A stretch of DNA of 5,315 nucleotides from Bacillota bacterium. Its GTDB lineage: Bacteria; Bacillota_E; Sulfobacillia; Sulfobacillales; Sulfobacillaceae. The DNA lies in assembly GCA_021802375.1 (NCBI GenBank), contig JAKAAL010000379.1, positions 1 to 5,315 on the forward strand. Direction: 5' to 3'. The position numbers and the translations under genes are program-made. Positions 1 to 4,704 of this stretch are shown here, piece after piece (positions within the stretch are counted from its first letter, which is position 1; every line of letters starts with the position of its first letter). Under the pieces are notes generated by a model. It was not told where the DNA came from. It worked only from the letters and a program-made list of their open reading frames with translations, and searched no databases.

Positions 1-267
1 GGCCAATACGGCCATGTGCCACAGAGAATCAAGGAAAATGGGATTGGTGAAGAGGCTTACATAATTGGAAAAGCCGATAAACTGCGACGTGATGCCGATT
101 TCCAGGGTGTTGGTCATGGACAGGTAGAGCCCTGAAAGTGCCGGATAGTAATCGAAAATAAGCGCCAGGGCTACGGCGGGAAACATAAAACCATAGATGA
201 GCCAAAGCGGCTGCCTGCGTAGGCGTCGCGGTTTTGGCCTTGGGGATGCCGAACGGGTCATCGCCAT
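1..267 (-). CDS. Sugar ABC transporter permease, MalF/UgpA type (N-terminal part, cut by window edge)
   Basis: Only the first 89 codons are inside the window; the gene continues beyond base 1. The translation begins MAMTRSASPRP with a basic, proline-rich cytoplasmic start (PKPRRLRRQP, residues 11-20). The first membrane segment follows (about residues 21-50, including LIYGFMFPAVALALIFDYYP), and then the family pattern FSNYVSLFTNPIFLDSLWH (66-84). In MalF/UgpA-type binding-protein-dependent permeases this pattern lies after helix 1, in the 'G..NY..L..D..F' position. Such proteins form half of the membrane channel that imports sugars or oligosaccharides together with a MalG-type partner, a lipoprotein binding protein and an ATPase. 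The ATG at 267 is chosen because AGGAG at 275-279 (minus strand) lies 7 bases before it; ATG 261 is an in-frame alternative. It starts 19 bases after the LacI-type gene and is probably co-transcribed with it. The substrate cannot be read from this fragment. Confidence 0.88.
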   Translation of the reverse strand, partial: MAMTRSASPRPKPRRLRRQPLWLIYGFMFPAVALALIFDYYPALSGLYLSMTNTLEIGITSQFIGFSNYVSLFTNPIFLDSLWHMAVLA

Positions 268-286
268 CTTGCCTCTCCTCTCGCCG

Positions 287-1369
287 TCACGGTTCGAGAT
301 CCACCGTCGTTAAATCGCGGGTGGGAGCAGTGGATGACCGAATTACCAACGAGACCGTTTGAATGGTCAAGTCGGCCACCTTGCGTCCCCTAAGCACTGC
401 AAGCAGAGCACGTCCCGCGTGTTGTCCCAATTGCCGGATGTCCTGATGGACCGTGGTCAGCGAAGGATTGACCATGCGGGCAAAGGGCAAGTCATCAAAC
501 CCGACGATAGACACATCGCGGGGAAGCTCCATGCCGCTTTCCAGCAAGGCGCGCACGGCCCCCAAAGCCATTTCGTCATTGAAGGCTACGACGGCGCTCC
601 AAGACCAGGGTTTCTTTGCCGCCATCACCACCGCGCGATGAGCGGCATCGAACGAAAAGACTTCGAGGTCCGTGCCTTCGGTCTCGAGAAACCAATCAGG
701 ATCCGGCCAAATACCCGAGCGGGTCAGCGCTTCCAGATATCCCTGGCGACGGTCGGAAGCCACGGTTAAGCGGTCGGGCGGCCCTAAAAAGGCAATCCGT
801 CGATGGCCAATGTCGGTTAGGTGGGCAGTCACCATGCGGGTCCCCCCCACATTATCCACGTCGATTTCGATCAAACCCTCGGCGTGAGGATAACGGCCGA
901 TGACCACGGCGGGAATCTCAGCCTGAACAATGGCTTCGATTAGCGTGTCCGTAGTGGTCGGATTCGTGATCACGACGCCGTCGAATTCGTGTCGCATCCA
1001 CCGTTCCCGTGTCCACTCGGAGGCAGTTTGACGACTTTGGCGCATGGCTTGGTGGCCATTGATAATCCGAATCGAATAATCGGCATCGGCTAAGACGTCG
1101 TTTAATCCCAAGGCCACGGTCATTAAAAAAGCGTTTCCCTGCAATGATTCGCCCTCGCCGTCCACCAGCACGGCAATGGTTCGCGAGGAGCCGCGTGCAA
1201 AGCTTTGAGCTAGGCGACTAGGCACGTATCCTAATTCATCCATGGCTTGGCGCACGAGAGCTTCCGTTTCGGGACCCACCCGGGCGGAACCATTTAATAG
1301 CCGTGAGACGGTGGCGGGGCTTACTTTTGCTCGCATCGCCACGTCGTGTATCGTCGGCCGTGTTCCCAT
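287..1369 (-). CDS. LacI-family transcriptional regulator
   Basis: This is a full-length 360-residue LacI/GalR-type repressor. Residues 5-27 are the helix-turn-helix (PTIHDVAMRAKVSPATVSRLLNG), with the recognition helix SPATVSR. Residues about 49-60 (VPSRLAQSFARG) are the minor-groove hinge helix. The periplasmic-binding-protein-like effector domain follows: GVVITNP (131-137), DNVGGTRMVTAHLTDIGHRRIAFLG (172-196), the ligand-contact SDRRQGYLEAL (205-215), FNDEMALGAVRALL (263-276) and VSIVGFDDLPFARMVNPSLTTV (286-307). Proteins of this family bind a palindromic operator and release it, or bind it more tightly, when a sugar or related ligand binds. The next gene encodes a sugar permease, so it is probably the local regulator of that uptake operon. 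The ATG is forced: the codon before it is an in-frame TAG and the DNA-binding domain begins at once. A promoter and an operator-like dyad lie upstream, suggesting autoregulation. It contains no cysteine. The inducer is unknown. Confidence 0.95.
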   Translation of the reverse strand: MGTRPTIHDVAMRAKVSPATVSRLLNGSARVGPETEALVRQAMDELGYVPSRLAQSFARGSSRTIAVLVDGEGESLQGNAFLMTVALGLNDVLADADYSIRIINGHQAMRQSRQTASEWTRERWMRHEFDGVVITNPTTTDTLIEAIVQAEIPAVVIGRYPHAEGLIEIDVDNVGGTRMVTAHLTDIGHRRIAFLGPPDRLTVASDRRQGYLEALTRSGIWPDPDWFLETEGTDLEVFSFDAAHRAVVMAAKKPWSWSAVVAFNDEMALGAVRALLESGMELPRDVSIVGFDDLPFARMVNPSLTTVHQDIRQLGQHAGRALLAVLRGRKVADLTIQTVSLVIRSSTAPTRDLTTVDLEP

Positions 1370-1375
1370 CTAGTC

Positions 1376-1390
1376 GTCGGCCTTGCCGAC
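1376..1390 (-). repeat. Perfect inverted repeat just before the LacI-type start codon
   Basis: GTCGGC and GCCGAC form a perfect 6-base-pair stem with a 3-base loop (AAG on the minus strand), ending 6 bases before the ATG at 1369. The purine-rich AAAGGGGGG lies just 5' of the stem (two bases away) on the minus strand. The usual Shine-Dalgarno position therefore holds a hairpin, and the possible ribosome-binding bases are either in its loop (AAGG, 11 bases from the ATG) or just beyond it. A role in translation is inferred only. Confidence 0.5.
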
Positions 1391-1424
1391 TGCCCCCCTT
1401 TACCTCGAGAAAACAAGCGGGTTA

Positions 1425-1438
1425 CGAAACTGGTTTCA
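1425..1438. promoter_or_regulatory. LacI-family operator-like dyad at the repressor promoter
   Basis: CGAAACTGGTTTCA contains perfect 5-base arms, GAAAC and GTTTC, around a TG centre. Half-sites of the TGAAAC type are common for LacI-family repressors. It lies directly downstream of the -10 box at 1444-1449, so it would cover the predicted transcription start (about 1437) of the LacI-type gene and block transcription when occupied. A near copy lies at 1638-1651. Binding by the adjacent repressor is inferred from position and symmetry. Confidence 0.6.
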
Positions 1439-1443
1439 GAAGA

Positions 1444-1472
1444 ATTGTACCCAATGACCCATCGGGGGTCAA
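1444..1472 (-). promoter_or_regulatory. Sigma-A-type promoter of the LacI-type gene and permease operon
   Basis: On the minus strand, TTGACC (1472-1467) and TACAAT (1449-1444) are separated by exactly 17 bases. Each box matches the housekeeping consensus at five of six positions. Transcription would begin near 1437, giving a leader of roughly 68 bases. An operator-like dyad covers the start, and a second inverted repeat (TGACCC/GGGTCA, 1455-1471) occupies the spacer and overlaps the -35 box. Confidence 0.7.
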
Positions 1473-1555
1473 TTGGTTTCCGCAACTTTCATAAATAGAT
1501 AGAGTTCTACGGATAAATTATCGATCTTTTATTCAAGCACTTCAAGTAGGATAAT

Positions 1556-1585
1556 TAGGCAGGAATTCTGTTTTCAATGTAGAAT
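1556..1585 (+). promoter_or_regulatory. Possible promoter of the cell-wall-binding protein gene
   Basis: TAGAAT (1580-1585) is a good -10 box (five of six), but the best -35 candidate, TAGGCA at 1556-1561, matches only four of six with an 18-base spacer. It lies in an AT-rich stretch (about 1485-1590) between the divergent genes. Transcription would start near 1592, leaving a leader of about 150 bases before the TTG at 1740 and putting the second operator-like site downstream of the start. Other AT-rich hexamers nearby, such as GATAAT at 1550-1555, cannot be excluded. Confidence 0.35.
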
Positions 1586-1637
1586 GACAGTGGTACACAT
1601 GGTCTCGCCCGCCGTGACCGAGGGGCGCGACTCTGCG

Positions 1638-1651
1638 TGAAACCAGTTACA
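1638..1651. promoter_or_regulatory. Second LacI-family operator-like site, in the wall protein leader
   Basis: TGAAACCAGTTACA is an imperfect palindrome (GAAAC against GTTAC). Its reverse complement shares AACTGGTTTCA with the site at 1425-1438. It lies about 46-60 bases downstream of the putative wall protein transcription start, a position where a bound repressor could block elongation or loop to the first site 213 bases away. The link to the LacI-type regulator is inference. Confidence 0.45.
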
Positions 1652-1726
1652 GATCGGACGGAGCTGGTGCGCCACAATGTTTCACGAGCTCCGGAAGAAA
1701 CTACCGGATGGGGTGCATCTACACGA

Positions 1727-1733
1727 GGGAGGG
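1727..1733 (+). promoter_or_regulatory. Strong ribosome binding site that decides the TTG start at 1740
   Basis: GGGAGGG lies 6 bases before the TTG at 1740. By contrast, the ATG at 1677 has only GGAG 13 bases upstream (1660-1663), and the ATG at 1791 has nothing comparable. This supports the TTG start. Confidence 0.65.
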
Positions 1734-1739
1734 AACATC

Positions 1740-3143
1740 TTGCCTAGTTTACCTACCACCAGGCCAAGCCGCCGAGTCGGGTCTCATCGGATGCGAGGGT
1801 TGGGTTGGGTTGCCTTGATTGGAGCGTCAGGCCTGTGGGCTTTTGCCGGGGTTGCCCAGGCTCAATCGGCGCCGTCATTTACTACGCTGCCGCCAGGTGC
1901 GTTTATGCTGGCTGGATCGAATCGCTATCAAATTGCCGTCAATGCTGCCAAGGCAGCCTATCCTAAGGCAACCACGGCGATATTAGCATCGGGCGCGACG
2001 AGCAACGAGATGGATGCGTTGCTGGCCAGTCCCTTGGCCACGGCCCTTAAGGCTCCTATCTTGTTGACCCAAAATGCTTCAACGATCGGTAAAACCACCG
2101 CTCAGGCGCTAACTTCCATGCATATTTCTTCGGTCGTGCTGGTCGGAGCCGTGGCCGCTCAGGCGTCTTCGCTAAAATCGGGACTTCCGTCAGGGACTAC
2201 GGTGAGTGCCGTGTATGGTAGTGCCGACCCGAGCAACACCGCGCTCAGTGTCGCGGGCGCTCTCGCTAAGGCCGAGTCGGTCAAGACCTTTAAATCGGTA
2301 TTTGTCGTCTCCAGTGCCCCGCAAAACCTAGCCGATTTGGTTTCGGCCGCTCCTGCGGCGGCAATGACCGGTTCCCCGATTTTCGTGGCGAAACCGTCGA
2401 GCAAGAGCTCTATACCCACTAATGAAGCGCCCTATGTAGACTCGGCGGGTACCATTTATGCGGTGGGCGCAGCGAGTGCGGTGAACTTTGCTAACACGTC
2501 GGCAACCACCAAGCTCGTCCCGCTCACCGGCGCCACCCGCTCGGACACTTTGCTGGCCATAGATAACGCCTTTGTGCCCCAGGCGACGAGTGTTTTCATT
2601 GCCAATGGGGGCAACAACCATCTAGCCGACTCCCTGGCGGTAGCGCCGTTGATAGCCGAGCAAGACGGGGCCTTGCTGTTTATGTATGATGCCAATCGAC
2701 CCACCCCGAGCGGAACGCAAACCTTTCTGTCCAACACGGCGGCAGCCAGTCTAGTGACGACCATGACGCTAGTTGGTGGTCCCACGGCCGTTCCAACGAT
2801 TGATTACACCATGTTGGAAACGGACTTTCCGGCCTTAGGCGATGCGGTCAACACCTTTACGCTGACTCCGGCCACCAAGACGCCGACCGTCGATAGCGTC
2901 ATTGGAGTCACCGCGAAGGTGGTGTCTGATGCGCAAAAGCCCATTACCACCCCGGTCAGTTGGTCTATTACCGGGTCTAACAGCAGCAATGCGGTGATTG
3001 AATCCACGGGAGCTGACAGTGCCTCTTTGGTCGCGGTGACCCCAGGCACCTATGTCGTGTCAGCCACAGTTGACGGGGCAACCCAGACGCTCAGCTTAAA
3101 CATTGGCGGGACGACGAGTGGCGCGACCTCTTCAGGGTCATAA
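1740..3143 (+). CDS. Secreted cell-wall-binding protein with three CWB2 repeats and an Ig-like domain
   Basis: This protein has 467 residues if begun at TTG 1740; an in-frame ATG at 1677 would add 21 charged residues without a good ribosome binding site. Numbering is from 1740. A signal peptide is clear: basic start to about residue 19, hydrophobic core LGWVALIGASGLWAFAGVA (21-39), and likely cleavage at AQA/QS after residue 41. Three cell-wall-binding repeat 2 (CWB2, PF04122-like) units follow at about 57-154, 155-254 and 257-363. The first shows GSNRYQIAVNAA, MDALLASPLA, APILLTQN and VVLVG; the third shows HLADSLAVAPL and MTLVGG. Triple CWB2 blocks anchor Firmicute surface proteins to wall polymers non-covalently. 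Residues about 372-455 resemble a bacterial Ig-like (Big) domain (VSWSITG, GTYVVSATVDGATQTLSL), followed by a Ser/Gly/Thr tail. It has no cysteine and few charged residues. No catalytic domain is visible, so it is probably a structural or adhesive wall protein. It is divergent from the LacI-type gene. Confidence 0.87.
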   Translation: MPSLPTTRPSRRVGSHRMRGLGWVALIGASGLWAFAGVAQAQSAPSFTTLPPGAFMLAGSNRYQIAVNAAKAAYPKATTAILASGATSNEMDALLASPLATALKAPILLTQNASTIGKTTAQALTSMHISSVVLVGAVAAQASSLKSGLPSGTTVSAVYGSADPSNTALSVAGALAKAESVKTFKSVFVVSSAPQNLADLVSAAPAAAMTGSPIFVAKPSSKSSIPTNEAPYVDSAGTIYAVGAASAVNFANTSATTKLVPLTGATRSDTLLAIDNAFVPQATSVFIANGGNNHLADSLAVAPLIAEQDGALLFMYDANRPTPSGTQTFLSNTAAASLVTTMTLVGGPTAVPTIDYTMLETDFPALGDAVNTFTLTPATKTPTVDSVIGVTAKVVSDAQKPITTPVSWSITGSNSSNAVIESTGADSASLVAVTPGTYVVSATVDGATQTLSLNIGGTTSGATSSGS

Positions 3144-3145
3144 TG

Positions 3146-3193
3146 CCAGGCAAGGCTCCCGTCCCTTGAGGATTTCGGGCCTGGTTTGGTTTT
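3146..3193 (+). terminator. Intrinsic terminator candidate after the wall protein gene
   Basis: It starts two bases after the TAA stop. CCAGGC (3146-3151) pairs with GCCTGG (3179-3184), and an inner CCCG/CGGG pairing is possible across an internal loop. The stem is followed by TTTGGTTTT (3185-3193). Stem plus T-rich tail immediately downstream of a stop codon fits rho-independent termination on the plus strand. Confidence 0.6.
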
Positions 3194-3202
3194 CGGAGAG
3201 TA

Positions 3203-3251
3203 AAAGACTAAAGGAGCGGGCGCAGAACGGGCGCTCGTTCCTTTAGTCTTT
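3203..3251. terminator. Long second stem-loop, possible backup terminator
   Basis: A perfect 13-base-pair outer stem (AAAGACTAAAGGA at 3203-3215, TCCTTTAGTCTTT at 3239-3251) encloses a 23-base GC-rich segment. That segment can fold further, for example GAGCG with CGCTC. The T run is short on both strands (TTT on plus, TTTT on minus). It stands 10 bases after the first terminator and separates the wall protein gene from the oxidoreductase gene. A transcription-stopping or RNA 3'-end-protecting role is likely. Confidence 0.55.
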
Positions 3252-3332
3252 GGCCAAGGGCTCCTCTAATTAACTAAGATATTACGGAATACCCGAATCC
3301 AGACAGGTGATGATGTTCGTCGAGCGTAGCGC

Positions 3333-3363
3333 ATTAGCTAGTATTTCACTATTAGCTATATTT
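3333..3363 (+). repeat. Pair of near-identical direct repeats upstream of the oxidoreductase
   Basis: ATTAGCTAGTATTT (3333-3346) and ATTAGCTATATTT (3351-3363) differ by one inserted G and start 18 bases apart. Each includes the palindrome TAGCTA. They overlap the -35 region and spacer of the likely promoter, a suitable place for a regulator to bind as two side-by-side units. No regulator can be named. Confidence 0.45.
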
Positions 3364-3373
3364 ATGATAGTAT
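3345..3373 (+). promoter_or_regulatory. Likely promoter of the alkene reductase gene
   Basis: TTCACT (3345-3350) and TAGTAT (3368-3373) are separated by 17 bases; each matches the housekeeping consensus at four of six positions. The surrounding stretch (3333-3378) is strongly AT-rich compared with its neighbours. Transcription would start near 3380, about 30 bases before the ATG. TATGAT (3363-3368) is an alternative -10 box. Confidence 0.45.
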
Positions 3374-3410
3374 AGATAAGACCTACACGTCTCAAACGAG
3401 GAGTGGCCGC

Positions 3411-4487
3411 ATGACGAAGTTGTGGAGTCCGATTCAAGTAGGTAGAATGACGCTTTCGCATCGCCTGGCGATGTCTCCCATGACGAGAAGCCGTGCGCTG
3501 CCTGATGGCACGCCCGGAGCGTTGAGTCCGCTATACTATGCACAGCGCGCGTCTTTAGGGCTATTAATTAGTGAAGGGACGCAACCATCGGCTGACGGCC
3601 AAGGATATCTCTTGACGCCGGGTATCTACACCGAGAGCCACATTGCCGGATTCAAACGGATTACGGATAGGGTGCATGACGCGGGCGGCCATCTGGTTAT
3701 TCAATTGATGCATGTGGGACGCGTTTCACATCCCGACAACACACCCCATCACCGCCAAGCGCTTGCCCCTTCCGCGATCGCTCCCGGTATCGGGATGTTC
3801 ACTGCCTCCGGAATGCAAGACATCCCTGTGCCGCGGGCCATGACCTCAGAGGACGTCTTGGCCACCATCGAGCAGTTTCGCGTAGCCGCCGCCGCAGCCA
3901 TCCAAGCGGGCGCCGACGGCGTAGAAATTCATGGAGCTAACGGATATTTGATTCACCAGTTCTTTGCCGAGAACGCCAATGTCCGTCGGGATAGCTATGG
4001 CGGTTCACCGGAGAACCGAGCACGTTTTGGTATCGAAGTGGCTCAGGCGGTGGCGAAGGAGATTGGGGCCGATCGCACCGGGTTTCGAATCTCGCCAGGA
4101 AGCCCGGCGGCCGGATTAAACGAAGGCCCTAATGGACCGGAGGTCTATCGTGTCCTCATTAGAGAATTGGCCCGGCTCAATTTAGCCTACCTTCATGTGC
4201 TCCATCGCGGCAACGAAGAATTTCTTCAAGAGATTCGGAGCCTTTGGCCGAACGTGCTGCTGGTTAATCGTGCCGGGCGGCCGTTGGAAAAATTGACGAT
4301 GGACCTGGATGCGGGCATTGCCGATATCGTGCCGGTGGGCACTTGGGCTTTGGCCAACCCTGACTTGGTGCGGCGGCTAAAGGAAGGTGCTCCGTTGAAT
4401 GCCCCGGACCCCGAGACCTTCTATGGTGGAGGTGCGCGAGGATACACCGACTATCCGACCCTTGCCGAATTGGCGTCTAAACGGTAG
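3411..4487 (+). CDS. Alkene reductase, classical Old Yellow Enzyme family (FMN, NAD(P)H)
   Basis: This is a 358-residue cytoplasmic FMN-dependent TIM barrel of the classical Old Yellow Enzyme group (NemA, XenB, PETN reductase). The family reduces activated C=C bonds of enals, enones, maleimides and some nitro compounds using NAD(P)H, often in detoxification. Signatures in order are SPMTRSRA (22-29, flavin-contacting Thr25), ISEGTQPSADGQGY (53-66), QLMHVGRVSHP (98-108, Gln98), the active-site HGANGYLIHQF (174-184, with His174, Asn177 and Tyr179), YGGSPENRARF (196-206), FRISP (225-229) and FYGGGARGYTDYP (337-349). Thr25 rather than Cys argues against the YqjM-like subgroup. The motif often written FGRPFIANPDL is VGTWALANPDL (309-319), so the Arg that usually holds the FMN phosphate is Thr311. 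It has no cysteine. The ATG is supported by GAGGAG at 3398-3403, 7 bases away. It appears monocistronic. The physiological substrate is unknown. Confidence 0.95.
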   Translation: MTKLWSPIQVGRMTLSHRLAMSPMTRSRALPDGTPGALSPLYYAQRASLGLLISEGTQPSADGQGYLLTPGIYTESHIAGFKRITDRVHDAGGHLVIQLMHVGRVSHPDNTPHHRQALAPSAIAPGIGMFTASGMQDIPVPRAMTSEDVLATIEQFRVAAAAAIQAGADGVEIHGANGYLIHQFFAENANVRRDSYGGSPENRARFGIEVAQAVAKEIGADRTGFRISPGSPAAGLNEGPNGPEVYRVLIRELARLNLAYLHVLHRGNEEFLQEIRSLWPNVLLVNRAGRPLEKLTMDLDAGIADIVPVGTWALANPDLVRRLKEGAPLNAPDPETFYGGGARGYTDYPTLAELASKR

Positions 4488-4578
4488 GTGGCGCATTTGA
4501 ACGTAAAGCCCGCACATTCCCCTTCTCGGGAAAGCCAAGAGGTGAACGGCAAAGTGGGTATTGGCGCGAAAACTTCTA

Positions 4579-4609
4579 ACCCCCCGGCCCGAACCACGGG
4601 GCGGGGGGT
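4579..4609. terminator. GC-rich stem-loop between the convergent genes
   Basis: The arms at 4579-4591 and 4597-4609 pair over 13 positions with one mismatch (outer ACCCCCC with GGGGGGT) around the loop AACCA. It lies about 90 bases after the oxidoreductase stop and about 85 bases beyond the TetR-type stop, so it could stop both convergent transcripts. The T-rich tail is weak on either strand (CATTCCTCGT on plus, TAGAAGTTTT on minus), which lowers confidence in classic intrinsic termination. Confidence 0.5.
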
Positions 4610-4685
4610 CATTCCTCGTCATCGTTCTAAGGGGCGAGAAATCTGCTGACAATCTTGCTCGGCCCTTTGGGCTTCTTAGCGCGTG

Positions 4686-4704
4686 CAGCTCAAACTAAGA
4701 GCTG
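4686..4704 (-). repeat. Small inverted repeat spanning the TetR-type stop codon
   Basis: CAGCTC (4686-4691) and GAGCTG (4699-4704) form a perfect 6-base-pair stem with a 7-base loop that holds the TAG stop of the TetR-type gene. No T run follows on the minus strand, so it is at most a weak terminator or transcript-end structure and may be chance. Confidence 0.25.

Larger units (their letters stand above)
1590..1739 (+). promoter_or_regulatory. Leader of the wall protein gene with three potential stem-loops
   Basis: Three stems can be drawn in this stretch. GTCTCGCCC (1602-1610) pairs with GGGCGCGAC (1623-1631) with one mismatch. ACCAG (1642-1646) pairs with CTGGT (1664-1668). TCCGG (1690-1694) pairs with CCGGA (1704-1708). 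GTGG at 1590-1593 could also close against CCAC at 1672-1675. I do not recognise a known riboswitch class. It is either an untranslated leader with possible regulatory folding or, in its last part, the 5' end of a longer reading frame from 1677. Confidence 0.3.

Noticed and set aside
359..903. Several plus-strand open frames opposite the LacI-type gene
   Set aside because: They lie wholly within a well-supported repressor gene on the other strand, and their translations show no recognisable domain; they reflect codon bias.
1512..1522. Palindrome GATAAATTATC in the divergent gap
   Set aside because: An 11-base palindrome in an AT-rich stretch with no second copy and no fixed relation to a promoter box; too weak to call an operator.
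1532..1546. TTCAAG direct repeat (1532-1537 and 1541-1546)
   Set aside because: Two 6-base copies 9 bases apart in AT-rich DNA are plausible by chance and are not clearly placed relative to a promoter.
1677..1739. Extension of the wall protein to the ATG at 1677
   Set aside because: GGAG lies 13 bases before that ATG, while TTG 1740 has GGGAGGG at ideal spacing; the extra residues would precede a signal peptide that is complete without them.
2159..3049. Minus-strand open frames opposite the wall protein
   Set aside because: They overlap a clear secreted CWB2 protein and show no family motifs or ribosome binding sites that would support them.
4500..4650. Possible end of an IS200/IS605 (TnpB-type) element in the convergent gap
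   Set aside because: The basic Gly/Arg-rich translation brought transposase tails to mind, but there is no zinc-finger or catalytic motif, no element ends and no second copy in the window.
4377..4652. Minus-strand 91-codon frame across the end of the oxidoreductase and the gap
   Set aside because: It overlaps the conserved C-terminus of the reductase, carries the GC-rich hairpin within it, and has an arginine-rich composition typical of a shadow frame.
4662..4671. Short hairpin GCCC-TT-type (GCCC/GGGC) before the TetR-type stop region, as that gene's terminator
   Set aside because: Only four base pairs, with no T run on the minus strand.
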